64,000 nucleotides of DNA from Phormidium tenue FACHB-886. Its GTDB lineage: Bacteria; Cyanobacteriota; Cyanobacteriia; Elainellales; Elainellaceae. Below, in pieces: positions 1 to 9,489 of this stretch. Under the pieces are notes generated by a model. The model searched no databases and had not been told where the DNA came from. It saw nothing but the letters and a program-made list of their open reading frames with translations. The position numbers and the translations under genes were made by a program. The stretch's first letter is position 1; each line of letters opens with the position of its first letter. The stretch is from NCBI RefSeq assembly GCF_014764505.1, contig NZ_JACXWX010000008.1, positions 167,723-231,722 of the forward strand, read 5' to 3'.

Positions 1-540
1 GTTGAAATCGCGTGAATTGATTGGATCAAGCAGTGCTGTAGAAGTTTGCCACAGCAGCTTGAAGGCTTTGCTGGGCGGTGTTTCTAGCGCCAGCAGACGG
101 GCAAGCACTCGCTTGACGTTTCCATCTAGAATCGGCAAGGGCTGGTTGAACGCTGCACTAAGGATACCGCCTGCGGTTGTTTGCCCAATCCCGGGCAGAG
201 CCATCACAGTTTTGGGATCGATAGGGAAGCTGCCGTCGTGCTGTTGCACAATCACTTGAGCAGCTTTGTGCAGATTGCGGGCGCGGGCATAGTATCCCAG
301 CCCCTCCCAAGCTTTCAGGACTTGCTGCAGATTGGCAGCCGCAAGGGCAGCGATCGTCGGAAACTGCGTTAACCAGCGATTGTAGTAGGGAATCACCGTT
401 TTGACCTGGGTTTGCTGCAGCATGATTTCAGACACCCAGATCGCATAGGGATCACGCGATCGCCGCCATGGCAAATCTCGCCCCGACTCCGCGTACCAGT
501 CGAGTAAGGCTTGTCGGAGTTGGGTGGCGTTGAGCTGCAC
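1..540 (-). CDS. mutY: A/G-specific adenine glycosylase MutY, N-terminal part (cut by window edge)
   Basis: Reading the minus strand from 540 gives 180 codons that stay open to the window edge. The protein carries the MutY/endonuclease III hallmarks: LPWR near residue 23, SEIMLQQTQV with the catalytic Glu, the WEGLGYYARARNL segment, and a helix-hairpin-helix (LPGIGQTTAGG) followed by ILDGNVKRVLARL with the catalytic Asp. MutY removes adenine mispaired with 8-oxoguanine. The Fe-S cluster and the C-terminal MutT-like domain would lie outside the window. The start is a GTG at 538-540 that directly follows the TAA stop (541-543) of the upstream SDR gene in the same frame; no ATG occurs before the catalytic region. 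The two genes are therefore probably one transcript with coupled translation. Identity is very likely; the exact start is less certain. Confidence 0.9.
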   Translation of the reverse strand, partial: MQLNATQLRQALLDWYAESGRDLPWRRSRDPYAIWVSEIMLQQTQVKTVIPYYNRWLTQFPTIAALAAANLQQVLKAWEGLGYYARARNLHKAAQVIVQQHDGSFPIDPKTVMALPGIGQTTAGGILSAAFNQPLPILDGNVKRVLARLLALETPPSKAFKLLWQTSTALLDPINSRDFN

Positions 541-1206
541 TTAAAGCACCAGAATCTCAAAGTCTTGCTGCCCATAGGTCATCTGGCGATCGACCGCAGA
601 CAGGACTTGGTTATTGGCTTTATCCGACTGTAAGCATTGACAGACTAAATCTGCCACATCAGCCCGATGAATCGATCCGGCGATCGTGGGGTCGGGCGTG
701 AGGACGGCGTTGCCGGTCGCCGGTTCAGATTTGAGTCCACCGGGTCGAACGATCGTGTAGGTTAGCCCGCTGGCAATCAAATATTGCTCTGCCTGTTCTT
801 TTTCTGCCAGCACTGCTCCCAAGGTTTCTAGCGCTTGCGGCGGTAAAGCAACCGCGCTATTGCCGCTGCCGATCGACGATACCAAAATAAACTTTTGCAC
901 ATTGGCTTTCACTGCGGCATCAATCAGATGCTTGTTGCCCAAAAAATCGGCTCTTTGTCCGTCTTTAGGTAAGCCGCCGATCGTACTGATTACGGCAGAA
1001 ATGGGTTCTGCCAGCATCGCTGCTTCAACTTGCGCCGGATTGAGCGCATCGCCGAGCGCCACTGCAATTCCCATGGTTTCGAGCGCGGGTTGGCTATCGG
1101 TTGAGCGAAGCAGCGCTTTGACCTTCGTTTGCGGAACCAAGCGATTGGCAATTTCTCGCCCCACGCCGCGACTGGCTCCTGCTAAAAAAACATAGCCTGG
1201 TGTCAT
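541..1206 (-). CDS. Atypical SDR, NAD(P)H-binding protein
   Basis: This 221-residue protein opens with a Rossmann dinucleotide motif (GASRGVGREIA, residues 10-20). It has the layout of NAD(P)-binding atypical short-chain dehydrogenases (PF13460 type): a central VQKFILVSSIGS strand and TIVRPGGL near residue 153. Such proteins in cyanobacteria and plastids are often NADPH-dependent reductases or assembly factors; the substrate cannot be read from the sequence. A classical YxxxK pair is not evident, which fits the atypical subgroup. Its stop codon abuts the GTG start of mutY, so the two are probably co-transcribed. Family assignment is firm; function is unknown. Confidence 0.8.
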   Translation of the reverse strand: MTPGYVFLAGASRGVGREIANRLVPQTKVKALLRSTDSQPALETMGIAVALGDALNPAQVEAAMLAEPISAVISTIGGLPKDGQRADFLGNKHLIDAAVKANVQKFILVSSIGSGNSAVALPPQALETLGAVLAEKEQAEQYLIASGLTYTIVRPGGLKSEPATGNAVLTPDPTIAGSIHRADVADLVCQCLQSDKANNQVLSAVDRQMTYGQQDFEILVL

Positions 1207-1300
1207 AAAGTAAATCTGTTAAACGTGTCTAGGGTTGATCGCTACTCACAGTATCATAGGTTTCGCAAGGTACGGGTAGGTCAACGATGCAAGACGGGCG

Positions 1301-2590
1301 CTAAGCCAGAGCAGGTTCTGCAACTGCTTTCTCCTGCCGCCCCAGCACATACAGCCCTGTCAGCATCAGCCAGCCCATGACGTTCAACCGGGCATCAAAC
1401 AGCGGCACGTCGAACAGGGAAAATGCAATACAGCCCCAAAAGGCAACTAAAAAGCCCAGCAAAATGGCACGTTGGCGTTCTGGCAGAGAATGCTTGTCTT
1501 GAGGCTGCAGCCGCCGAGCCGCCCTGAAGCAAATGAGCCCGACCCAGCCTGTGAAGACGATCGTCACCAGCAGCCCCGCCTCGCAGCCCAACATCAGCCA
1601 CAGGCTGTGCGGATGCCCCACGTAAGTTTCTTCCACATTGAGTCCGGCAATTCGCAGCGGATACTGAAATTTGTAGTTGCCCAAGCCCCAGCCGAACAGC
1701 GGCCGTTCGCGTATTAGATCCAGCGCAATTCCCCAGATCAGCAGGCGCGATTCATTTGCCCAGTTGCCCAAGAGCTGGGCGCGTCCGCCAATGCCTAGCC
1801 CAGCCACTCCCACCAAAATGCCACCCACACTCACCAATCCAGCCATCCAGATCGCCCGGCTCGCCCGACTCAACAGGCTAAACAAAATTAGCTGCGAGAT
1901 CGCCACCAGTAGCCCGTTGCGTGAGCCTGCGCTAAAGATCCCCAGCAAATTGAGAAACGTGCCGGCATACAGCCAAGCAGGATGCGAGAACCGAGCCGAT
2001 CGCCCCGGTTGAGCCTGCCCCGGTTGAGATCGCCCCCAGTAGTAGCAGAGAATCAGCCCCAGCCCCAGCCCAAACACAACCACCAAATACGCCGCCATCG
2101 CGTTGGGATGCCCAAACATCAGCATCGCTCGTCCCTCATGCGGACGGCTGCGAACCCAGCGGATGAACGGATTGCGGCGGAAGGGGCGGGTGATCCAGGG
2201 CGATCGCAGCACATATTCGACAAACGCCAGCAGATTGAGCGGGATGGAGGCAAGCACTACATCCAGCGCCAGCCGCTCTAGCTGCTCAATGCCCTTCAAG
2301 AAATAGGGCAGCACCGCAAACATCAGGAAAAACGGAAAGTAATTTGTGAGCTGCAGAAACGCCTCCCCCCGCTCAAACGCCAAAGCCGAGCTGATCAGCA
2401 TCAAGCCGCAAATCAGCAGCAGCCCGTTGCGAATCAGCGGATCAAGGGACGATCGTTTGTAGGTTTTAACAAGATAAAGGGTGTCTAGAATTAGCCCTGC
2501 AACGCTGACATAAGACAAATATGGCAAGGCAATGATGCTGAAGCGAAAGATTCGGCGGAATCGATCGAACCCACGAGGCAAACTTTCCAT
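1301..2590 (-). CDS. O-antigen ligase/polymerase family membrane protein
   Basis: This 429-residue protein is very hydrophobic, with about ten predicted membrane segments. It contains the Wzy_C-type motifs: a large loop before FGHPNAMAAYLVV (about residue 160), FSAGSRNGLL (about 225), and the pair GWGLGNY / GHPHSLWLMLGCEAGLL (about 305-345), whose Arg and His residues typify O-antigen ligases and polymerases. Such enzymes join or polymerise lipid-linked sugars on the periplasmic face of the inner membrane. It lies 90 bases downstream of the initiating sugar transferase on the same strand, so it probably acts on the polysaccharide begun by that enzyme. An AAGGG sequence lies about eight bases before the ATG. 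Ligase and polymerase cannot be told apart from sequence. Confidence 0.8.
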   Translation of the reverse strand: MESLPRGFDRFRRIFRFSIIALPYLSYVSVAGLILDTLYLVKTYKRSSLDPLIRNGLLLICGLMLISSALAFERGEAFLQLTNYFPFFLMFAVLPYFLKGIEQLERLALDVVLASIPLNLLAFVEYVLRSPWITRPFRRNPFIRWVRSRPHEGRAMLMFGHPNAMAAYLVVVFGLGLGLILCYYWGRSQPGQAQPGRSARFSHPAWLYAGTFLNLLGIFSAGSRNGLLVAISQLILFSLLSRASRAIWMAGLVSVGGILVGVAGLGIGGRAQLLGNWANESRLLIWGIALDLIRERPLFGWGLGNYKFQYPLRIAGLNVEETYVGHPHSLWLMLGCEAGLLVTIVFTGWVGLICFRAARRLQPQDKHSLPERQRAILLGFLVAFWGCIAFSLFDVPLFDARLNVMGWLMLTGLYVLGRQEKAVAEPALA

Positions 2591-2680
2591 GCTTCATCCC
2601 TTCTGCCTATGCAAGGAGCTACTAACTGATGGCGGAGCACACCAGCCACTCATCTTATAAACTCGCCTTTAAGCCCGCCT

Positions 2681-4123
2681 CTAGTACGCGCCTTCTCCAG
2701 TGACAACCACCCAGACTGTGCGGATTAATATATAAATATCGAGCCAGACCGACCAGTTTCTTACGTAATAGGCATCTAGATTGACCCGTTCTTGATAAGT
2801 AATGTTGTTGCGTCCAGACACCTGCCAGAGCCCGGTTAACCCCGGAATGACTTTAGTGTAGAGCGGAAATTTATCCCCATAGCGCTCAATTTCTTCATCA
2901 ACAATCGGCCGGGGACCCACCAAGCTCATTTCACCCCGGAGGATGTTCCAGAGCTGGGGCAGCTCATCCAGGCTTGTGCGGCGCAGGAAGCTGCCAACGC
3001 GCGTGACTCGCGGATCGCGGCGAAGTTTGCGATCCTTCTCCCAGGCATCCTGGAGTTCTGGATGCTTTTCGAGATAGTCCTGCAGCGACTGAGCAGCATG
3101 CGGAACCATGGTGCGAAACTTCCAGGCTTTGAAGTGCTCCCCCCCTTGCCCAATCCGCGTTTGCAGGTAGAAGATCGGTCCGGGTGAATCGAGCCGAATC
3201 AGAATGGCGATCACCACAATTAAGGGCAGCAAGATCAAACCACCAATCAGCGTTGCCGCTAGATCGATCGAAAATTTTGCCAGCCGTGGTCCCGGCATCA
3301 GCAGCCGTTGCCGCACCTCCAGCCCCAAAACGCCGCCCATATCTTTGGCAGACACCCACAGGCTAGAAAACTCAAACAGGTCAGGAATAATCAACAGATG
3401 GGCAAACGCCGTGCCATAGCGCTCTAAGATCTTCAGCAGCCGATCGCGCCGTACACCAGGCATCGCCACAATCGCATAGGGAATTTTGCGCGATCGGGCT
3501 AGACCGGGAGCCAGCCGCACCCCACCCACCACTGGAACACCATATAAAGTGCCATGCTTTTGGGGGTCATCGTCCAGCACCAGCACGGGCTTCAGCCCAA
3601 TACTGGGGCGCTGTTTGAGCGTCCGCACCACCATTTCCCCGGTTTTTCCGGCTCCCAGCACCATGACCGGATAGCCCCACCAGCGACATCGTGCAAATAG
3701 CAGCCGCACCAACGCCCGAAACAGCAGCACCAGCACGATCGACAGCACCCAGGCAATGATAAAAACGCCTCTAGAGTACACTTCACCTTCGCGCCGCAGA
3801 AACAGCATTGCTGCTAGCGATAGATAAATCAGCGTGGTGGTCAGCGTGGTGCGGCGCATTTCCTCGATCGGGCTGCTGGCAACGCCGGGGTACAGACCAA
3901 CCAGTGCATAAGCCGTGATAAACAAAGCCAAAAGCGGATAGAACTGCCAGTAGATCCAGGTGTGAAACTGTTCCTCAACCAGCATCCGCAAGAAAACGCT
4001 AGAGATCCAAGCAATTGCCAGAGCAGCCACATCTGCCCCAATCATTAGGGCAAAGGTAGGGGACGATCGCGTTGAAATAGTAATTGCCAAAAGCGCGGGC
4101 TGTAATGTTCGATTCAGTTGCAT
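2681..4123 (-). CDS. Undecaprenyl-phosphate sugar phosphotransferase (WbaP type)
   Basis: At 480 residues this matches polyisoprenyl-phosphate hexose-1-phosphate transferases. It has four to five N-terminal membrane helices (residues 20-140), a CoA-binding-like Rossmann domain ([17 protein letters not shown], about 154-170), a reentrant helix near 285-310, and the catalytic C-terminal domain with [25 protein letters not shown] and the end motif [15 protein letters not shown]. It transfers a sugar phosphate from a nucleotide sugar to undecaprenyl phosphate, the first step of capsule or exopolysaccharide assembly. Neighbours are a GT4 upstream and the O-antigen-ligase-like gene downstream on the same strand. 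The donor sugar (galactose, glucose or other) cannot be fixed from the sequence. Confidence 0.9.
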   Translation of the reverse strand: MQLNRTLQPALLAITISTRSSPTFALMIGADVAALAIAWISSVFLRMLVEEQFHTWIYWQFYPLLALFITAYALVGLYPGVASSPIEEMRRTTLTTTLIYLSLAAMLFLRREGEVYSRGVFIIAWVLSIVLVLLFRALVRLLFARCRWWGYPVMVLGAGKTGEMVVRTLKQRPSIGLKPVLVLDDDPQKHGTLYGVPVVGGVRLAPGLARSRKIPYAIVAMPGVRRDRLLKILERYGTAFAHLLIIPDLFEFSSLWVSAKDMGGVLGLEVRQRLLMPGPRLAKFSIDLAATLIGGLILLPLIVVIAILIRLDSPGPIFYLQTRIGQGGEHFKAWKFRTMVPHAAQSLQDYLEKHPELQDAWEKDRKLRRDPRVTRVGSFLRRTSLDELPQLWNILRGEMSLVGPRPIVDEEIERYGDKFPLYTKVIPGLTGLWQVSGRNNITYQERVNLDAYYVRNWSVWLDIYILIRTVWVVVTGEGAY

Positions 4124-4213
4124 TACAATACATTTCTCCTCACGCCACTACTTTACGCCATCCGACCCCGAAATTTATAGCTAGAGAGTTTTTGAAGGAC
4201 GGCAAGTGTGGAG

Positions 4214-5329
4214 TTAAAGAGTTGTGCGAAACTCCATCCACTTCCGCTCAACGAAGTCAGCAAATTCTGCCTGAAAACGATCGCGCGAAAACCGCTCGGC
4301 GTTGTGTCGTGCTGCCTGTGAGCTAAACCAGAAAGCACCCGCCTCAAAAAGCCGCACTGTTTCTATGAGGCTCTCTGCAGTTTGCTCAGGGAAGAACAAC
4401 CCCGTTTTCTCAGCGATCACTGTCTCGGTAATGCCACCCCTGCCATAGGCGATCACGGGCGCTCCGGCAGCCTGCGCTTCGACTGCTGCAATGCCAAAGT
4501 CTTCCTCTGCCGCATAAACGAACGCTTTACAGCGCTGCATGTAGTCCACAATGGTCGCCTCTGGCTGATGACGTAAAATCTGCACGTTCGGTTTCGCTAG
4601 CGATCGCAGCCGCTCCCAGTCTGCGCCATCGCCCACGATTACCAATGGCAGTCCCAGCTGGTTGAAGGCTTCCACAATCAAATCCACTCGCTTGTAGGGC
4701 ACAAACCGCGCCAAGGTAAAGTAAAACTCGTCCCGCGGTACGGTTGGCACAAATCGATCGACTGCCACAGGCGGGTAGATGACGGTTGCCGGACGGCGAT
4801 AGATCTTCCAGATGCGCCGCGCCACATAGCGGGAGTTGGCAATGAAGTGATCGACGCGGTTGGCGCTTGCCAAATCCCAGAGGCGCAGATAGTGCAAAAT
4901 CAGCCGTGCTGCAGCCGCCTTGATGCCCCGATCGAGCTTTGCACCCTGCAGGTATTGCTGCTGCAAGTCCCAGGCGTAGCGAATCGGCGTATGTACATAG
5001 CAGATGTGGAGCTGATCAGGACGGGTGATTACGCCTTTGGCAACGGCATGATTGCTCGACAAGATCAGGTCGTATGGCGAAAGGTCGAGCTGCTCGATCG
5101 CTAGCGGCATCAGCGGCAAATACTGTCGGAAGTGACGCTTTGCAAAGGGCAAGCTCTGCAAAAATGAGGTTTTGACTGGCTTCTGCCGAATGAAGCCCCG
5201 CTGCTCCTCGCTCAAGAATTCAACCAAGCTAAATAGATCGGCATCCGGGTAAAGCTCCAAGATCTGCTCGATCACGCGCTCCGATCCGGCATAGGTCACC
5301 AGCCATTCGTGAATGACTGCTGTTTTCAC
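4214..5329 (-). CDS. GT4 glycosyltransferase (WbaZ-like)
   Basis: A GT-B fold glycosyltransferase of about 371 residues. The N-terminal half has VIHEWLVTYAGSERV, typical of WbaZ-like mannosyl- or rhamnosyltransferases. The C-terminal half has the nucleotide-sugar site: VIVGDGADWERL, then FVYAAEEDFGIAAVEAQAAG with the E-x7-E pair. It probably adds a sugar to the lipid-linked chain begun by the adjacent phosphotransferase. Two GTG starts are possible, at 5338 and 5329. I prefer 5329 because GGAGG (5339-5343) then sits nine bases upstream and the protein begins VKTAVIHEWL, as relatives do. It is divergent from the Wzm/Wzt operon across a 600-base gap. Confidence 0.85.
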   Translation of the reverse strand: MKTAVIHEWLVTYAGSERVIEQILELYPDADLFSLVEFLSEEQRGFIRQKPVKTSFLQSLPFAKRHFRQYLPLMPLAIEQLDLSPYDLILSSNHAVAKGVITRPDQLHICYVHTPIRYAWDLQQQYLQGAKLDRGIKAAAARLILHYLRLWDLASANRVDHFIANSRYVARRIWKIYRRPATVIYPPVAVDRFVPTVPRDEFYFTLARFVPYKRVDLIVEAFNQLGLPLVIVGDGADWERLRSLAKPNVQILRHQPEATIVDYMQRCKAFVYAAEEDFGIAAVEAQAAGAPVIAYGRGGITETVIAEKTGLFFPEQTAESLIETVRLFEAGAFWFSSQAARHNAERFSRDRFQAEFADFVERKWMEFRTTL

Positions 5330-5957
5330 TTCACTCACCCTCCCACTCCCGCCTGCGGCTTTTCAGAGGTTATCTCAGCTGATGCATCCCTATATTGCGC
5401 AACATACTGCGCGACAAGTAGAGGACCTGCGTCAGTCGTATCTCCAAGTCCTAATGTCCTTAAGCCCTAATTTTCCAAAGCGAACCGTTCTACAGCCGGC
5501 ATCGCCTGTTCTATATAGGATGCTCCTGATGCTTCTGCATTGTATGAGACCTGATTGTATGAGACATGCGCGAATTGCGAATAGTTGCCGAGGAACCGTA
5601 GGAGCGATCGTTTTACCTTTAGCCACGAGGATTGATTTTGCACCTTGAGCGCTGAAGAGGAAACTTACCTAGCAGGGCGATCGTCTTGCTCTTAAGAGCC
5701 TTGGCATCCTTGTCTGCACACTTCAGGACGATTTACACCAGTCCTCAGCCTGTACAGCAGAGGATAAGCTTTGTGCATTGGCGAAATGCCTAAGCCCTCA
5801 AGGAAAGATTTTGCAGATTCACAGAGTAGAGTATTATCGTGGTCTGGCTGCAATTGTTAAAGAATGGATACATCTTCGCTTAGAATGCTCCATAAGCTGA
5901 AATAGCTTGCGGTTAGCAAGGGTAGATCTTGAAAGAGGAGTGACGGAGTTGGGGAGT
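5330..5957. other. 628-base gap between divergent sugar genes
   Basis: I see no credible gene here: the short open frames lack ribosome sites and recognisable protein. The gap must hold promoters for the leftward GT4 and the rightward ABC exporter, but I found no convincing -35/-10 pair. A 15-base tandem repeat with one mismatch lies at 5539-5553 and 5554-5568 (unit ATTGTATGAGAC plus three bases). A C-rich stretch (5336-5353) lies beside the GT4 start. Confidence 0.5.
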
Positions 5958-6764
5958 ATGAATGGCACTACCGCCGCAAAAATGCAGCACTACGGCAGCG
6001 AGCGCAACTGGGAAAACTACCGCGATCTGCTACTGGTGCTGGTGCAAAAAGAACTCAAGGTTCGCTACAACAACAAGCTGTTGGGCTACCTGTGGTCGAT
6101 CGCCAATCCCCTTGCTTCAGCGCTGATCTACTACATTGCCTTTCGCCTGTTCATGCGAGTTAACATCGAAAATTACCCAGTTGTTTTGATTTCTGGAGTC
6201 TTCCCCTGGCAATGGATGACTAACGCCGTTGGCTCAGCGCCTAACCTGTTTGTGGGCAACTCCACGATTATCAAAAAAGTTAATTTTCCAAAGCAGATCG
6301 TGCCGCTTTCAGCGGGATTAAACCACATGATCCACTTCATTGTGTCGATCCCGGTGATTATTCTGTTTCTCTATATTTTTGGTCAATCGCCCAGCATATC
6401 ATGGCTGTATGGCGTCCCGATTCTCCTGTTTATTCAGTTCGTCATGATCTATGGGCTGACGCTGTTTCTCGCTTCGATCAATGTCTTCCTGCGGGATTTA
6501 GAGCGCTTGACCAACATCTTGCTGCACTTCACCTTCTATGTCACTCCAATTCTGTATCCGCTAGAACACATTCCCCCCCGCTACCGCGAACTGCTCGTCT
6601 TCAACCCGTTTGGGCCATTGATGGTGAGCTGGCGCGAGCTAATCCTCAATGGGAAGCTAGAGCCGCTCTATTTGCTGATCGGTCTAGGCTATGCAATGCT
6701 GTTTTGGGCGATCGGCTCCCTGGTTTACCGGAAGCTAGTTTGGAAGTTTGCAGAAGTTATATAA
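5958..6764 (+). CDS. wzm: ABC-2 polysaccharide exporter permease (Wzm-like)
   Basis: A protein of 268 residues with six predicted membrane helices and the ABC2-membrane fold of O-antigen and teichoic-acid exporters: an N-terminal amphipathic segment (LVLVQKELKVRYNNKLLGYLWS), ISGVFPWQWM, VKKVNFPKQIVPLSAGLNH-like coupling region (IIKKVNFPKQIVPL), and FYVTPILYPLEHIPPRYR near the end. With the ATPase encoded 27 bases downstream it would form a transporter that moves a finished lipid-linked glycan across the inner membrane. A longer frame from a TTG at 5907 exists, but the ATG at 5958 has GGAG (5945-5948) nine bases upstream and gives the expected N-terminus. Paired with wzt in an evident operon. 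Confidence 0.9.
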   Translation: MNGTTAAKMQHYGSERNWENYRDLLLVLVQKELKVRYNNKLLGYLWSIANPLASALIYYIAFRLFMRVNIENYPVVLISGVFPWQWMTNAVGSAPNLFVGNSTIIKKVNFPKQIVPLSAGLNHMIHFIVSIPVIILFLYIFGQSPSISWLYGVPILLFIQFVMIYGLTLFLASINVFLRDLERLTNILLHFTFYVTPILYPLEHIPPRYRELLVFNPFGPLMVSWRELILNGKLEPLYLLIGLGYAMLFWAIGSLVYRKLVWKFAEVI

Positions 6765-6791
6765 GGCGAAAGTCCTCACCCGTGCCACGAT

Positions 6792-7586
6792 ATGCAAGAA
6801 CCAGTCATTAGCTTTCAGTGCGTTACCAAGTACTACCCGTACTATCGGCAAATCACAGGCATCAAAAATTTTGCCTTTAATATTCACCGCAGCCTCGCTG
6901 CCCTTAAACGCACTCAGTTTGAAGCGCTGCGCGATATCTCTTTTGAAGTGTATCGTGGTGAAAACTTTGGCATCATCGGGCATAACGGCGCTGGGAAAAG
7001 CACGACACTTGGGCTGATTGCAGGTGTGCTGAAGCCAAGCAAAGGCAAAGTGAGTGTGCGCGGTAGAATTTCGCCGCTGCTGTCATTGGGAGCCGGGTTT
7101 CACACAGAGCTAACCGGACGGGAGAATGTGGTGCTCAACGGCGTTCTCATGGGCTTAACTCGCCGAGAGATTCTCGCCAAGATGGAAGAGATTTTGGCTT
7201 TTGCTGAGCTAGGCGAGTTTGTAGACAGCCCCATTCGCGTCTACTCCAGGGGGATGCTGGCACGGCTGGGCTTTTCGGTAGTAGCACACCTTGACCCAGA
7301 GATTCTGCTGATTGATGAAGTGCTAGGCGTGGGTGACATCCGCTTTCAGAAAAAGTGTCAGGAAAAGATGCTGAGTTTCAAGAAGAGCGGCGTGACGATC
7401 GTCCTGGTCACCCATTCGATCGCCAGCGTCGCTAAGCTCTGCGATCGCGCCATGTGGATTGAAGACCATGTGGTTAAGATGATCGGCAACCCGCATGAGA
7501 TCGCCGAGCAATACTGCAAAGCTTCTGGTGTAGAGATCGATTTGGGATCTGCCGTTCAAACTGAGCTGACGACTACAAACTTATAG
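6792..7586 (+). CDS. wzt: ABC polysaccharide exporter ATPase (Wzt-like, short form)
   Basis: The 264-residue nucleotide-binding subunit has Walker A GHNGAGKST (about residue 62), the signature YSRGMLARLGFS in place of LSGGQ as is usual in this subfamily, Walker B EILLIDEVLGVGD, and the switch His in VTHS. It energises export by the adjacent permease. Unlike O9a/O8-type Wzt proteins, it ends about 30 residues after the ATPase core and lacks the C-terminal carbohydrate-binding domain, resembling KpsT/TagH-type ATPases. The next gene encodes a protein with a possible beta-sandwich domain, which may be relevant. An N-terminal extension (YYRQITGIKNFAFNIHRS) between the first strand and the Walker A motif is typical for the family. 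Confidence 0.9.
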   Translation: MQEPVISFQCVTKYYPYYRQITGIKNFAFNIHRSLAALKRTQFEALRDISFEVYRGENFGIIGHNGAGKSTTLGLIAGVLKPSKGKVSVRGRISPLLSLGAGFHTELTGRENVVLNGVLMGLTRREILAKMEEILAFAELGEFVDSPIRVYSRGMLARLGFSVVAHLDPEILLIDEVLGVGDIRFQKKCQEKMLSFKKSGVTIVLVTHSIASVAKLCDRAMWIEDHVVKMIGNPHEIAEQYCKASGVEIDLGSAVQTELTTTNL

Positions 7587-7645
7587 GCTGCCCGCACTCC
7601 GCAGCAGCCTGCCCCTCCAAGCTAGAAAGACATCTAGAGCTACCG

Positions 7646-9409
7646 ATGAGAAACTTCCCCGCACAGTATCACCTGCAAGACCAGGATGTGATGTATTTTT
7701 CGCACATCCCCAAAACTGCAGGCATGACCTTCCGGACGATCGTCGAAGACCACTTCCACGAAGATGAAACTTGTCCCGCTACGTTGAAGGCGCAAATCAA
7801 GACGATCGCTCCCGAAGAGTTTCAGCGGTATCGACTATTTCGCGGGCACTTAGGGCACAACAACATCCCGGCGCTGGTTCCTGGCAAGCGGATGATCAAC
7901 GTTACCGTGATGCGAGAGCCGATCGCACGCGTCATTTCTCACTACGAGTATATTCGCCGGATGCCAGGCGACCCGTTCTATGAAGCGGTCAAAGAAATGA
8001 CGCTAGAAGAATTTGCCTATAAGCTGCCCTTCGGCAAGCTCAAAAAAAACGTCCAGACCTACTACATCGCCAAATTCGCTCAGTTTGACTTCGATGACCT
8101 CACCCCGCCAGAAATTCTGGAGCTTGCCCATCGAGGCTTAAACGATGCTGCCTTTGTGGGTTTAGTTGAGCGATTCCAGGATTCGCTGTTCCTCTTGTCT
8201 TATATCTTTGGCTGGCGCCCGATCATCAACACGCGCCGCGAGAACGCTGCCAAAGCCAAAAAATCACTAGAGGAAATTCCAGCCAGCACGATCGAAGCCA
8301 TCCGGGAAAACAGCCTGCTGGATATTGAACTTTATCAATCGGCGAAAGAAATTTTTGAGCAGCGCTTCGACCAGATGACTCAAGATCTAGTCGAGAAGTA
8401 TCTCGACCAGGTTGCACCCGGGCTGCAGGTAGACCTCAGTCAGCCCTTACCTGAAGATCTGCTTGCTAAACTGCTCGATTGCCACTACAACCAGCGCTAT
8501 GTCGATCTGCACTTACCTGCTTCCAGCCATGTGATCTACGATTTTGCCCAACCGCTACGGGGAATGGGCTGGCAGCGGCGGGAACGGGCAGCCGAACTGG
8601 GCGATTTCCGCTGGATGGGTCCGGGCACTCAGGCAACGCTCGATCTACCGATCGCCAAACACACCCATACAGATTTGGTGGTTGAGTTCCGCCTCATTCG
8701 CACCCATCTGGTTGCCCCAGATATCCTGCAAAGCCTTAGACTCACCGTTAATGGACAGCCGATCGAGCTTTATCTGCTGCACAGTGAGCAAGGCTCTCGG
8801 TTCTATCAGGGCTTGATTCCGCAGGCAGTTTTAGCAAGTAGCGATCGGGTCTTCACTGAGATCCAGTTTCAGGTCGATCGGGTGGCTTCGCTACAAGAAG
8901 TCAATCCGCTTGATCCAGATGCACGAATGCTGGGGTTAGCGTTTAACTACGTTCAGGTATTTCCTGCGGCTCAACGCTATGAGAAAAGCGCTTTGGCATC
9001 ATCGTTTGATTCACCTGCCTGGAAGGCAGCGGCTGAGTTTGTCCGCGATCGGGCTAAGCCAGAAGAGGGAATCGCTGCCCCGCTAATCTTCCGGGCATCC
9101 CTGCTGCGCCCAATCAGCGACTATGCGGCATTTTTGACAGAAGACAAGATTCAGTGGGTCGTCCTGCACAAAGGCAGAACCGAGAAATTGGCGGGGATGC
9201 TGGCAAAGCTATTTACGAAAGGCTTCCGCCCGGTGTTTGCTAATGAAGTCTTTGTGGTCTTTTCAACTCGTCGAGATGGCGGGGCGATCGCCTACAGTTC
9301 AGAACACGTCAAGCCGTTGTACGTAGACTTCCTCAAGCGAACTTTGTCCGGCACGCTGAAATCTTTCTACCGCAAGCACAAAGGCAAAGCAAACCCTGCC
9401 CAAGCCTGA
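7646..9409 (+). CDS. Multidomain sulfotransferase-family protein
   Basis: This 587-residue protein begins with a sulfotransferase family 2-type domain. FSHIPKTAGMTFRTIV (residues 18-33) is the 5'-phosphosulfate loop and MREPIARVISHYEYIRR (about 90-106) the 3'-phosphate motif of PAPS-dependent enzymes; this domain runs to about 240. Residues 285-440 look like a beta-sandwich (GMGWQRRERAAELGDFRWMG onward) of the kind found in several cyanobacterial surface-sugar proteins. The last 120 residues contain DKIQWVVLHKG and VFANEVFVVFST, resembling the C-terminal tail of membrane glycosyltransferases. It follows wzt by 60 bases and probably sulfates the exported glycan. The domain reading after the sulfotransferase is inference. 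Confidence 0.75.
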   Translation: MRNFPAQYHLQDQDVMYFSHIPKTAGMTFRTIVEDHFHEDETCPATLKAQIKTIAPEEFQRYRLFRGHLGHNNIPALVPGKRMINVTVMREPIARVISHYEYIRRMPGDPFYEAVKEMTLEEFAYKLPFGKLKKNVQTYYIAKFAQFDFDDLTPPEILELAHRGLNDAAFVGLVERFQDSLFLLSYIFGWRPIINTRRENAAKAKKSLEEIPASTIEAIRENSLLDIELYQSAKEIFEQRFDQMTQDLVEKYLDQVAPGLQVDLSQPLPEDLLAKLLDCHYNQRYVDLHLPASSHVIYDFAQPLRGMGWQRRERAAELGDFRWMGPGTQATLDLPIAKHTHTDLVVEFRLIRTHLVAPDILQSLRLTVNGQPIELYLLHSEQGSRFYQGLIPQAVLASSDRVFTEIQFQVDRVASLQEVNPLDPDARMLGLAFNYVQVFPAAQRYEKSALASSFDSPAWKAAAEFVRDRAKPEEGIAAPLIFRASLLRPISDYAAFLTEDKIQWVVLHKGRTEKLAGMLAKLFTKGFRPVFANEVFVVFSTRRDGGAIAYSSEHVKPLYVDFLKRTLSGTLKSFYRKHKGKANPAQA

Positions 9410-9426
9410 CAGGCTTAAGAAAAATC

Positions 9427-9465
9427 GAATGTAAAACAATCGGCATAGCCGATTGTTTTACATTC
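9427..9465. terminator. Bidirectional terminator hairpin
   Basis: A perfect 18-base inverted repeat (9427-9444 and 9448-9465) with a three-base ATA loop lies between the convergent sulfotransferase and recR genes. It is followed by ATTTTT on the plus strand and preceded by A-rich sequence, so it can stop transcription from both sides. Confidence 0.85.
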
Positions 9466-9489
9466 ATTTTTAGTTTCATTAAACCAGCC

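Noticed and set aside
393..575. Minus-strand open frame overlapping the mutY start
   Set aside because: It is out of frame with mutY, whose conserved motifs occupy the same DNA, and resembles no protein family.
5907..5957. TTG start extending the Wzm-like permease
   Set aside because: The ATG at 5958 has a well-placed GGAG and gives the family N-terminus.
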